A stretch of 39,038 bases of DNA, taken from a virus. The translations under genes and the position numbers were made by a program. How positions within the stretch are numbered: position 1 is the first letter of the stretch; the number at the start of each line of letters is the position of its first letter. Under the pieces are notes generated by a model. It worked only from the letters and a program-made list of their open reading frames with translations. It was not told the DNA's origin and did not search any database. This document shows positions 7,015 through 13,703 of the stretch, piece after piece. The DNA is taken from the IMG/VR virus record IMGVR_UViG_3300047478_000167, positions 1 through 39,038 of that record; one strand, given 5' to 3'.

Positions 7015-7619
7015 AAATCTTAACAATGCAGCAGCGCAGCCCGGAATGGCACGCAGCCAGGGTAGGCAGTATCGGTGGCACCGGATTCGGACAGGTCATA
7101 TCCGGCAAGAAGAATCGTTTAATTTACAACCTGATCAATGAACGCCTGAACGGTTACGCCACGCAGGATGACTATGTGAGCGAAGATATGCAGTTCGGGA
7201 TTGATAACGAACCGATTGCCCGCGAACTGTACAGCCAGAAAACCGGCATAGAGTTCAGAGAAGTTGGCCTGATCAAATCGGATTACTCCGACATTCACCA
7301 CGCAAGCCCGGACGGAATTAGCCCGGATAATTCGATAGTACTCGAATGCAAGTGTACAGATGATGGTGCAATACAGTTGCAGCGTTTCTTTGAAGGTGTC
7401 GAAACTTCGCACATGCCTCAGATCATTAACTACTTTGCGGTGTCAGATGAGGTTAAAGAGGTGCACTGGATTTCATATTGCCCGTATCGGGAAGAAAGGC
7501 CGCTGGTAATTTATACTTTCAAAGCTGAATTTTACCAGGATGACATCGCAAAAGCCAGAACCAAAATAAAGGCAATCGAAGCGGAAATTGAAAAGAAAAT
7601 ACAGGAGTTCACATTCTAA
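7011..7619 (+). CDS. YqaJ/lambda-Exo-like alkaline exonuclease
   Basis: 202 residues, family-typical length. Motifs in order: QRSPEWHAARVGSIGGTGFG (residues about 7-26, the YqaJ N-terminal signature), GIDNEPIARELY (about 63-74), ASPDGI with the catalytic Asp (about 98-103), LECKC as the E-x-K pair (about 110-114), and MPQIINYFAV (about 137-146) with the conserved Gln. The PD-(D/E)XK fold resects double-stranded DNA ends for single-strand annealing recombination, which can support replication by concatemer formation. Coupled by ATGA to the upstream gene. Confidence 0.92.
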   Translation: MKILTMQQRSPEWHAARVGSIGGTGFGQVISGKKNRLIYNLINERLNGYATQDDYVSEDMQFGIDNEPIARELYSQKTGIEFREVGLIKSDYSDIHHASPDGISPDNSIVLECKCTDDGAIQLQRFFEGVETSHMPQIINYFAVSDEVKEVHWISYCPYREERPLVIYTFKAEFYQDDIAKARTKIKAIEAEIEKKIQEFTF

Positions 7620-7629
7620 ACTAAACACC

Positions 7630-8088
7630 ATGAAAAGAGAAATATTATTCAGGGGAAAACGGATTGATAATAGCCAATGGATTGAAGGTGGTTTCTTTAA
7701 ACACTTAAATAGAACACTTTGCGCTATGGGTGATTGCGAGAAACCAGAAGATATTGACTATTTAATATTGAAATCTGGTTTTAGTGATTGGAATATGCCA
7801 AAACCGCTTGAGGCACATCCTGTTATCCCATCAACCGTAGGCCAATTCACCGGACTAACAGACAAGAACGGAGTTAAGATTTTTGAGGGTGATGTTTTAC
7901 AGCGTATTGATACGAAAAGCACCAAAATTGTACTTTGGAAAAAAGACTGTTTTGTTGCAAGGAATTTATTTGATACATGGTTAAATAAAATTGTTGTTGA
8001 TAGGGAACAGGATTGTAGTCTTTATTTTATGACAACATTTGACATTGAAGTAATCGGCAACATTCACGATAACCATGAAATTATATGA
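7630..8088 (+). CDS. YopX-family protein
   Basis: 152 residues from ATG 7630; the frame is open upstream but this start is preceded by the CTAAACACC leader seen before other genes. The N terminus MKREILFRGKRID and the segments VGQFTGLTDKNGVKIFEGDV and IEVIGNIHDN are hallmark YopX motifs. The family is common in phages and prophages of Firmicutes and Bacteroidota; its molecular function is unknown. It ends with an ATGA overlap into the next gene. Confidence 0.9.
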   Translation: MKREILFRGKRIDNSQWIEGGFFKHLNRTLCAMGDCEKPEDIDYLILKSGFSDWNMPKPLEAHPVIPSTVGQFTGLTDKNGVKIFEGDVLQRIDTKSTKIVLWKKDCFVARNLFDTWLNKIVVDREQDCSLYFMTTFDIEVIGNIHDNHEII

Positions 8089-8345
8089 GCGCACTAACCT
8101 ACGTAATCCTAACACTGATGGCCGTTTCGACCCTATCACTGGTAATCTACTCAGTCTGTATCACACGAATCAGACGGAAACACGCTAAGTCGATGCAGTA
8201 CTTTGACCCTATCAAACTTAATGTTGACGGTGAATGGGAGGAAGGCTACTACATTTATCAGATAGATTCAAATACGCATCGGGTAAATATAAACGGTACT
8301 GTGCATGATGTGAACTTTAAGGATATTGTAAAGGCTTGCAATTAA
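8085..8345 (+). CDS. Small membrane protein, unknown
   Basis: 86 residues with an N-terminal membrane helix (ALTYVILTLMAVSTLSLVIYSV), a basic stop-transfer stretch (RIRRKHAK) and a soluble tail (GEWEEGYYIYQIDS). Orientation would place the tail in the cytoplasm. Coupled to YopX by ATGA. Its TAA stop (8343-8345) lies within the left edge of the first attC-like element, just as cassette genes often end at the boundary of an attC site. Confidence 0.7.
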   Translation: MSALTYVILTLMAVSTLSLVIYSVCITRIRRKHAKSMQYFDPIKLNVDGEWEEGYYIYQIDSNTHRVNINGTVHDVNFKDIVKACN

Positions 8346-8435
8346 CGGCTGGCGGTATGGCTTGTAAGCATTGCGCCACAGTTTCAAGTTCCCGTAATAG
8401 CTTCGGGCTTATAAGCTATACCGCTTGTTATGTGC
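8341..8435. repeat. attC-like stem-loop element A
   Basis: Left arm 8352-8369 (GCGGTATGGCTTGTAAGC) pairs with right arm 8407-8424 (GCTTATAAGCTATACCGC) over 18 positions with two G-T pairs. Outside the arms, TTAAC (8342-8346) faces GTTAT (8427-8431), as R''/R' boxes face each other in integron attC sites. The loop holds GTTTCAAGTT (8381-8390), repeated at 9068-9077 in element C, and a small CCCG/CGGG hairpin. The right box GTTATGTGC (8427-8435) is the exact reverse complement of GCACATAAC at 8728-8736, closing the following gene. Confidence 0.5.
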
Positions 8436-8474
8436 TGGGCGGTTTATCAGCACGAAATTTAATTTGAAAACGAA

Positions 8475-8720
8475 ATGTTGCCAAAAGACAAAGCAAACGA
8501 ATTAGTAAACATAATGCTTGATAAATTATACGACAATGGTAGTTTATCATTCAAGCGTATTTTACACGCAAAAGCCGTTGAATGTGCGAAAGTATTAGCA
8601 GATGAAATATTGCATCAATACACCACATTAAACGCTGAATTGATAAACGGATTATATAGAAGTGAAAAGGTTGTCTTTTGGCAAGCTGTCAGAACGGAAC
8701 TTGATTATGTGCAGTCATAG
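8475..8720 (+). CDS. Small unknown protein in cassette-like unit 1
   Basis: 81 residues, helical: KDKANELVNIMLDKLYDN, then a second helix AKAVECAKVLADEIL and a C-terminal WQAVRTEL helix. It resembles the many short K-A-L-V helical proteins found in phages of this phylum, without known function. It is the only gene between GTTATGTGC (8427) and GCACATAAC (8728), the predicted ends of one cassette. Its leader (8439-8477) is 29/39 identical, without gaps, to the leader of the next gene (8758-8796). Confidence 0.65.
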   Translation: MLPKDKANELVNIMLDKLYDNGSLSFKRILHAKAVECAKVLADEILHQYTTLNAELINGLYRSEKVVFWQAVRTELDYVQS

Positions 8721-8727
8721 TATCCTT

Positions 8728-8761
8728 GCACATAACGTTCCGCAGCTATGCGTAGTTGCGG
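8728..8761. repeat. attC-like element B, short form
   Basis: Starts with GCACATAAC (8728-8736), complementary to the start of the same unit at 8427, followed by hairpin CCGCAGCTA (8740-8748), loop TGCG, TAGTTGCGG (8753-8761) with one G-T pair. It lacks the long arm pair and clear GTT box of elements A and C, so it looks reduced. TTATGTGC at 8705-8712, inside the preceding gene end, can also pair with GCACATAA. Confidence 0.4.
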
Positions 8762-8793
8762 TAAATTAACACGAAACTTAAATTAAAAGACAA

Positions 8794-9030
8794 ATGAATA
8801 CAGACAGAATTAAAGAGATACAAGAGGAAACTGCTTATCCAGAGAGCGTAAGTGTGCAACAAGCCTTACTGAAAGTTTGGAATGAAACCGAACAGAAGCA
8901 ATTACGCATAGCTGCTGTTATAAAATCGTTGCCCGATTCAGACGAAATTAGAATGAATGCACGAGAGCTTGATGAAAAAGACTTTGACCAATGGTGGTGG
9001 GAAACCGTTTATAAGGGCAATGTTTTATAA
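8794..9030 (+). CDS. Small unknown protein in cassette-like unit 2
   Basis: 78 residues. The N-terminal segment RIKEIQEETAYPESVSVQQA and the following LLKVWNETEQ are typical of a short protein seen repeatedly in phages and prophages of this phylum, of unknown function. The C terminus is acidic and Trp-rich (DFDQWWWETVY). The stop codon TAA at 9028-9030 is embedded in the ATAAC box that opens element C. The gene lies between elements B and C and shares its leader with the previous gene. Confidence 0.7.
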   Translation: MNTDRIKEIQEETAYPESVSVQQALLKVWNETEQKQLRIAAVIKSLPDSDEIRMNARELDEKDFDQWWWETVYKGNVL

Positions 9031-9126
9031 CGGTGGTGCAGCTATGAGCAGGTTTGCGTTGCATCACGTTTCAAGTTACTGAAAATCTGTCCGCAAACTT
9101 GCTTATAGGTGCGGTTATGCCCAGTG
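9027..9126. repeat. attC-like stem-loop element C
   Basis: Left arm 9038-9058 (starts GCAGCTATGAGC) pairs with right arm 9092-9112 (ends GCTTATAGGTGC) over 21 positions with one mismatch and two G-T pairs. Outer boxes ATAAC (9027-9031) and GTTAT (9114-9118) are exact complements. The loop contains GTTTCAAGTT (9068-9077), as in element A. The right box GTTATGCCCAGTG (9114-9126) matches the reverse complement of 9502-9514 at 12 of 13 positions, bracketing the next gene. Confidence 0.5.
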
Positions 9127-9159
9127 TTTTATTTTTAATCAATTTAATAACAACATATT

Positions 9160-9501
9160 ATGAAAGTAGCAAAAACAAATGACGAAGAAATTTCAAGGTT
9201 AAACACCTTATTAAATGAAGTTGAATGGCTCTCAAAAGAGTTTCGTTCAGGTAGTGATTTTTCTGATATAGATTGGGAAGATTACGAACAACTATCAAAA
9301 TTACCAAAAGACGATGCAGAAGAATTTTTGAAAGTATTATGCTACACAATTGCTGGTAATCATTTTCAGCGTATTCTTTTCAACTGCTCAACTCTTTTGG
9401 ATAATTGTGCTGACCCAAATTTAGACCACTTAGATTTTAATCCTGATATAAAAGCAGGCTTAGAATTACTCGAAAAGCAACGTGCCGAAGTTGGTTCTTA
9501 A
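9160..9501 (+). CDS. Small acidic protein in cassette-like unit 3
   Basis: 113 residues, strongly acidic, helical: DEEISRLNTLLNEVEWLSKE, an acidic linker (DFSDIDWEDYEQL), and KDDAEEFLKVLCYTIAGNHF. No signal peptide. AT-rich codon use (for example tta, aat, gaa) compared with the terminase region. Flanked by GTTATGCCCAGTG (9114-9126) and CATTGGGCATAAC (9502-9514), which start at the base after its stop. Acidic proteins of this size can be DNA mimics or antitoxins, but there is no specific evidence for either. Confidence 0.65.
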   Translation: MKVAKTNDEEISRLNTLLNEVEWLSKEFRSGSDFSDIDWEDYEQLSKLPKDDAEEFLKVLCYTIAGNHFQRILFNCSTLLDNCADPNLDHLDFNPDIKAGLELLEKQRAEVGS

Positions 9502-9548
9502 CATTGGGCATAACGAGTATATATACGCAATAGGTTGAAATGCCTATT
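9502..9548. repeat. attC-like element D, degenerate
   Basis: CATTGGGCATAAC (9502-9514) complements the start of the same unit at 9114-9126. It is followed by the palindrome GTATATATAC (9517-9526) and hairpin AATAGG (9529-9534), loop TTGAAATG, CCTATT (9543-9548). There is no long arm pair or terminal GTT box, so this looks like the broken end of the array. Confidence 0.35.
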
Positions 9549-9593
9549 AACGCTTCAAAGCAAAATAACCGCTAATCTAAATAAATAGACGCA

Positions 9594-9992
9594 ATGAAAC
9601 CAACACTAATAACAGTCATACTAATGCTGACACTATCCAGCCAAGCTCAATTCATCAACTTGGGTTGGTCGCGGCAATGCGTTAAGGCTCAGAACCGGCA
9701 CCTTGAATTAATATACTCAGCACCGGATTATCTGGAGTATAAAACCGAATCAGGGTACATAGCATACGAGTTCACCGACCGACACTGCACGACCGCATCG
9801 GTCTGCATGGATTCAACCGCCGCTGTTCAGTTCATTGCAGAACGGATCGAGAAGAACTGGCGGCTTGTTTCGCCTGGCACATATAATTACTACCCGGATA
9901 ATGTCGATACAATTCGCGTTGATGTGGATTGGTTCGGTGGGTGTTGTATTCTTAAATACCAACTTATGAACTCTTGTTCGTTTGAAAATTAA
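9594..9992 (+). CDS. Secreted Cys-containing protein, unknown
   Basis: 132 residues with a signal peptide (MKPTLITVILMLTLSSQAQF, cleavage near SQA-Q). The mature part contains Cys in RQCVKAQ, RHCTTASVC, GGCCI and SCSF, so disulphides in the periplasm are possible. Mixed alpha-beta with a YYPDNVDTIRVDVDWFGG strand region. It is the only gene between the cassette-like array and the helicase-methyltransferase. A phage-encoded exported early protein could alter the envelope, for example against superinfection; this is inference from the signal peptide. Its last codons contain the near-palindrome at 9967-9980. Confidence 0.75.
   Translation: MKPTLITVILMLTLSSQAQFINLGWSRQCVKAQNRHLELIYSAPDYLEYKTESGYIAYEFTDRHCTTASVCMDSTAAVQFIAERIEKNWRLVSPGTYNYYPDNVDTIRVDVDWFGGCCILKYQLMNSCSFEN
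9967..9980. promoter_or_regulatory. TGAAC-N4-GTTCG near-palindrome, site 2
   Basis: TGAACTCTTGTTCG differs from the palindrome by one base. It lies inside the last codons of the preceding gene, 9 nt before the position where the -33 of the promoter at 10013 would fall, the same spacing as sites at 16177 and 33934. Confidence 0.45.
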
Positions 9993-10012
9993 TTACCTAT
10001 TAAAGTATTAAC

Positions 10013-10020
10013 TAAATTTG
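10013..10020 (+). promoter_or_regulatory. Promoter -7 element of helicase-methyltransferase operon
   Basis: TAAATTTG is a perfect TAnnTTTG, 24 nt before the ATG at 10045. There is no TTG at the expected -33 (9990-9992 is TAA), so the promoter may need an activator bound at 9967-9980. An ATTACCTA copy sits at 9992-9999. Confidence 0.55.
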
Positions 10021-10044
10021 TTGAACACTAAACACCCCGTAAAT

Positions 10045-12261
10045 ATGGACTATAAAGACTTCTTAGAAACGAAGCAAAAAAACCACATTGAATCTGGATT
10101 CGATATTGAAGAATCTTGTTTAAATAAGTACCTTTTTGATTTTCAGAAATTTATTGTAAAACGTGCTTTAATGGCTGGCAAGTATGCTATTTTCGCTGAT
10201 TGCGGACTTGGTAAAACATTAATGCAGCTTGATTGGGCTGATAAAGTAGTCAAGCAAACTGGTAAGCCTGTATTAATTTTAGCACCATTGGCTGTATCTG
10301 GTCAAACGATTGCTGATGGTTTAAAGTTTGGTATTAAAGTTTCGCGATTCATAAATAATAACCTTATAGTAACTTCAGAAGAACATGCCGGGATTAAGCG
10401 GATATTTATTTCTAATTATGAGCAACTTGATAATATTGATTGCTCTATATTTGGAGGTATTGTTTTAGATGAAAGTTCGATTCTTAAGAATTTTGAAGGT
10501 GCCACAAAAAAACTGATTTTAGATTCATTCAAATTAACGCCTTATAAATTAGCTTGCACCGCTACTCCTTCACCAAATGACCCTATGGAACTTGGCAACC
10601 ATTCTGAGTTTTTAGACGTTATGACGCGCAATGAAATGCTGGCTATGTACTTTATCCATGATGGTGGAGAAACTGCCAAATGGAGAATAAAAGGCCATGC
10701 ACTTAAGTTGTTTTATCAGTTTATTGGCACATGGTCAATAATGCTTAACAAGCCTACTGATATAGGTTTCCAAATGTGCGGGTTTGACTTGCCGCAACTT
10801 AATCTGATTGAACGGCAAATAGTCACCCCGAAACGAAACAACGGCCAACTGTTTAACGATGCTATAATTTCAGCTACTAACTTTAATGCTGAATTGCGAC
10901 TTACTAAAAATAAACGCCTGCATGAAGTTGCTGAAATTGTAAAAAGTAAACCGGATGAGAATTTTATCATTTGGGTTAAGCAAAATGAAGAAGGGCAATT
11001 ATTAAAAAAGTTACTCCCTGATGCTATTGAGGTTTCTGGTTCTGATTCAAACGATTACAAAGAACGGATGCTTTTAGGTTTTGCAAATAATGAATTTAGA
11101 ATCCTGATAACAAAAACCAAAATAGCCAGTTTTGGAATGAATTATCAGAACTGCCATAACCAGATTTTTGCTTCATTGGATTTTAGTTTTGAGGGGCTTT
11201 ACCAGGCTATCAGGCGTTCATATCGTTTCGGGCAAAAAGAACAGGTTAATATTTACCTGATTACGACCGATACAATGAGCAATGTAAGGCAATCGATTGA
11301 CAATAAACAAAGACAATTTGAAATCATGCAAAACGAAATGAGTCTGGCAGTAAATGCTAATCTTAGCGGACAACTTTTAAAAACAAATGACATGGACATC
11401 GAAACAGTAAACAATGAATTTTATACAATAAAACGCGGGGATTGCGTTCAACTAATTAAATCAGTGCCTGATGAATCTATTGGTTTTTCTGTATTCAGCC
11501 CGCCATTTGCTGAATTATACACATACTCAAGCCACTTGGAGGATATGGGTAATTCAAAAGATTATAACGAGTTTTTAATTCAGTTCGGGTACCTGATAAA
11601 AGAACTGTTCAGGGTTATTAAATCAGGCCGCAATGTTGCCGTTCATTGTATGGATATACCTATTCAAAAAGGTAAAGAAGGTTTTATTGGCCTGCGTGAT
11701 TTTACCGGAATGATCAGAACTGCATTTGAAGGCGAAGGGTTTATTTATCATTCACGAATTACAATATGGAAAGATCCAGTTATTGAAATGCAACGTACAA
11801 AAGCGCTCGGATTACTTCATAAACAGATTAAAAAAGATAGCACTATGTCACGCGTTGGATTGCCTGATTATGTGCTTATTTTTCGCAAAGATGGGAACCG
11901 CGAAAATCCTGTAACCAATACAGAAATGCCAGTTGATTTGTGGCAAAAATACGCATCTCCGGTTTGGATGGATATTAACTATTCAAACACTTTGCAGGGA
12001 TGGAGAGATGGCAGGGATGATAACGATGAGAAGCATATTTGCCCGCTGCAACTTGATACGATTGAACGCCTGATTCATTTGTACACAAATAAAGGTGATT
12101 CAGTACTTACACCGTTTATGGGCATCGGTTCTGAAGTTTGGCAGGCTGTAAAAATGGGGAGGTTCGGGATAGGTTTTGAGCTAAAAGAATCATATTACGA
12201 CCTATCAAAAAAGAACCTAAAAGCATTAACAGATACCTTTAATCAGGGGCAATTATTCTAA
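10045..12261 (+). CDS. SF2 helicase - DNA methyltransferase fusion
   Basis: 738 residues from ATG 10045 (the frame is open upstream, but this start has the CACCCC leader and A-rich spacer). Residues about 1-450 are an SNF2/SF2 helicase: FADCGLGKTLMQL (Walker A), IVLDESS (DExx), ACTATPSPND (motif III), and QAIRRSYRFGQKEQV (motif VI). Residues about 455-738 are a beta-class amino-methyltransferase: SPPF (motif IV, about 493) and, at the C terminus, LTPFMGIGSEVW (motif I/X order), IGFEL. SPPF-type enzymes methylate exocyclic amino groups (N4-C or N6-A). No nuclease domain or partner is nearby, so it probably protects or marks phage DNA. Confidence 0.88.
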   Translation: MDYKDFLETKQKNHIESGFDIEESCLNKYLFDFQKFIVKRALMAGKYAIFADCGLGKTLMQLDWADKVVKQTGKPVLILAPLAVSGQTIADGLKFGIKVSRFINNNLIVTSEEHAGIKRIFISNYEQLDNIDCSIFGGIVLDESSILKNFEGATKKLILDSFKLTPYKLACTATPSPNDPMELGNHSEFLDVMTRNEMLAMYFIHDGGETAKWRIKGHALKLFYQFIGTWSIMLNKPTDIGFQMCGFDLPQLNLIERQIVTPKRNNGQLFNDAIISATNFNAELRLTKNKRLHEVAEIVKSKPDENFIIWVKQNEEGQLLKKLLPDAIEVSGSDSNDYKERMLLGFANNEFRILITKTKIASFGMNYQNCHNQIFASLDFSFEGLYQAIRRSYRFGQKEQVNIYLITTDTMSNVRQSIDNKQRQFEIMQNEMSLAVNANLSGQLLKTNDMDIETVNNEFYTIKRGDCVQLIKSVPDESIGFSVFSPPFAELYTYSSHLEDMGNSKDYNEFLIQFGYLIKELFRVIKSGRNVAVHCMDIPIQKGKEGFIGLRDFTGMIRTAFEGEGFIYHSRITIWKDPVIEMQRTKALGLLHKQIKKDSTMSRVGLPDYVLIFRKDGNRENPVTNTEMPVDLWQKYASPVWMDINYSNTLQGWRDGRDDNDEKHICPLQLDTIERLIHLYTNKGDSVLTPFMGIGSEVWQAVKMGRFGIGFELKESYYDLSKKNLKALTDTFNQGQLF

Positions 12262-12270
12262 CCAAACCTA

Positions 12271-12301
12271 TTGCTTTTTTGATTTAGATTGTGTATATTT
12301 G
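12271..12301 (+). promoter_or_regulatory. Promoter of GIY-YIG gene
   Basis: TTG at 12271-12273, 20-nt spacer, TATATTTG at 12294-12301, a perfect TAnnTTTG. Transcription would start near 12306, just before the left arm of the leader hairpin. There is no TGAAC palindrome at the usual place. Confidence 0.7.
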
Positions 12302-12310
12302 CACTTTACA

Positions 12311-12404
12311 AAGGCGACCAAACCATGAAAAAATTTACTAATACCTCTTTAACATTACCCGTTTCTGCTCCGGTTTGGTCGCCTTGCAGAACGGGTTTTG
12401 TTTT
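12311..12404 (+). promoter_or_regulatory. Leader with two competing hairpins
   Basis: Hairpin 1 pairs 12311-12324 (AAGGCGACCAAACC) with 12372-12385, 14 perfect base pairs. Hairpin 2 pairs CCCGTTTCTGC (12358-12368) with GCAGAACGGG (12386-12395) with one bulge and is followed by TTTTGTTTT. The left arm of hairpin 2 is in the loop of hairpin 1 and the right arm of hairpin 1 is in the loop of hairpin 2, so they cannot easily coexist. The layout fits attenuation or start-site control of the downstream nuclease. Confidence 0.55.
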
Positions 12405-13059
12405 GGAGGTAATTTTTATTTCAGATAATATGAATAATGATAACACTTACGGCCAATTATGCCACCTTGAAACAAGAGATGTTATTTTAATAAAAAATGC
12501 TGCAATACTTGTTTTGCAAAATAGGGGCTACAATCCAAATGCTTTAATACCAAGAAGGATAAAGGTTAATAATCATGATTCAGATAATAGTAACCTTCAT
12601 TTGTTTCAGTCAATTTACGATGAGGATTGGAATTATTTATTTAATGGTAAGTATGACTTAGAAAAAAAATATTATGTGTATTATCATACAAACCCATTTA
12701 AAGAAGATTTAATTTTTGGCAATGGAAAAACTGGATTAGTTTTTAAATGCACTCCATTTTATATTGGCAAGGGATGTGGAGACAGATGTTTTACAACAAA
12801 AAGATATTTAAGCCATTCAAGATACCTAAATAGGGTAATTAATATGGGTACTGATATTCAGACAGTATCTAATATTTTATTTGATAACCTTAATGAAAAA
12901 GAGGCGCTTATTTTAGAATCAAAATTAATCACCTTTTTAGGTACAAAAAATGAAATATTTGAAAATGAAAAATGGTTGCATGGCAGACATGGTGGTTATT
13001 TAATAAACACCATTATCCCTGCAAGACCTGAAAAATATAACTCAATGTTTGGATTTTAA
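12325..13059 (+). CDS. GIY-YIG endonuclease, probably homing type
   Basis: 244 residues from ATG 12325; ATG 12430 would remove a 35-residue leader and is an alternative. The catalytic module is at about residues 100-230: KKYYVYYHTNPF (GIY equivalent, YVYYH), PFYIGKGCGDRCF (YIG motif with conserved Gly-Lys-Gly and Arg), SRYLNRVINMG, and EKEALILESKLITFLG with the catalytic Glu. The layout resembles LEM-3-like GIY-YIG proteins and phage homing endonucleases. Base composition is more AT-rich than most neighbours. It has its own promoter and structured leader, all consistent with an independently acquired homing gene inserted between replication genes. Confidence 0.8.
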   Translation: MKKFTNTSLTLPVSAPVWSPCRTGFVLEVIFISDNMNNDNTYGQLCHLETRDVILIKNAAILVLQNRGYNPNALIPRRIKVNNHDSDNSNLHLFQSIYDEDWNYLFNGKYDLEKKYYVYYHTNPFKEDLIFGNGKTGLVFKCTPFYIGKGCGDRCFTTKRYLSHSRYLNRVINMGTDIQTVSNILFDNLNEKEALILESKLITFLGTKNEIFENEKWLHGRHGGYLINTIIPARPEKYNSMFGF

Positions 13060-13064
13060 AAGCC

Positions 13065-13703
13065 ATGAACGGATACATAATAATAGACAAGCGAATTCTT
13101 GACTGGACCTGGTATAAGTCAGTTAACGAAAGGACTGTATTTATTCACCTGCTTATAACTGCAAATTATGAGAATAAGGTTTGGCGCGGTATTAAGGTAA
13201 ATCGGGGCCAAATCATTACCTCTTATAAATCGCTTAGTAATCAAACAGGGTTAAGCCTCACAAGCTGTAGAACAAGCCTGATGAACCTCAAATTAACAGG
13301 CGAAATAACACACCAATCAACAAACAGATATAGCCTTATAACTATCTGTAAATACGATGATTACCAAAATAAATACGGTGTTACTAACAAGCAAACTAGC
13401 AAGCCAGTTAGCAAACGAACTGACAAACCAATCAACAAACCAACTAGCAACAACATAAAGAAAGAAAAAGAAAAGGAAAAAAATGAACCGGCAAAACTTT
13501 TTAAGTTTTTGCCGGTCAAGTGGATTGAATTTGAAAACGCTGTAAAGTATCATTCAAGGAATGAGAATTGTTCTGAACTTGCATTTGAGATAGCGTACAA
13601 ATTTGACGATATGAACTGGACCACATCAACAGGAAAAAAGATTGATAAGAATAATTATGATACCATGGTCCACAACTACATTAAAAAACCTGAACTGCTA
13701 TGA
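13065..13703 (+). CDS. Replication protein with N-terminal winged helix
   Basis: 212 residues. Residues about 1-90 look like the winged-helix domain of phage replisome organisers: DKRILDWTWYKS, RGQIITSYKSLSNQTGLS, SCRTSLMNLKLTGEI. A Lys/Thr/Asn/Pro-rich linker (about 108-140, KQTSKPVSKRTDKP, then KKEKEKEKNE) leads to a C-terminal helical region (SELAFEIAYKFDDMNW, YDTMVHNYIKKPE). The protein likely binds the origin and loads the helicase encoded next. The gene is followed by ATGA coupling to that helicase. The linker holds an A7 run plus hairpin discussed under findings. Confidence 0.75.
   Translation: MNGYIIIDKRILDWTWYKSVNERTVFIHLLITANYENKVWRGIKVNRGQIITSYKSLSNQTGLSLTSCRTSLMNLKLTGEITHQSTNRYSLITICKYDDYQNKYGVTNKQTSKPVSKRTDKPINKPTSNNIKKEKEKEKNEPAKLFKFLPVKWIEFENAVKYHSRNENCSELAFEIAYKFDDMNWTTSTGKKIDKNNYDTMVHNYIKKPELL
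13477..13516 (+). other. A7 run plus hairpin, possible -1 frameshift signal
   Basis: A7 at 13477-13483 in the context A-AAA-AAT is followed after 2-3 nt by hairpin ACCGGCAAAACTT (13487-13499), loop TTT, right arm 13503-13516 (one bulge). A -1 slip would read AAA AAA TGA and stop at once, giving an N-terminal winged-helix product of about 141 residues. Spacer is shorter than usual, so this is a weak prediction. Confidence 0.3.

Noticed and set aside
8341-9126. Stem-loops as simple rho-independent terminators or tRNA-like genes
   Set aside because: The arms are 18-21 bp with 30-40 nt loops and no T run follows; no cloverleaf or anticodon arm can be drawn.
10018-10047. TTG start for the helicase-methyltransferase gene
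   Set aside because: TTG 10018 lies inside the predicted -7 element (10013-10020); ATG 10045 has a normal leader.
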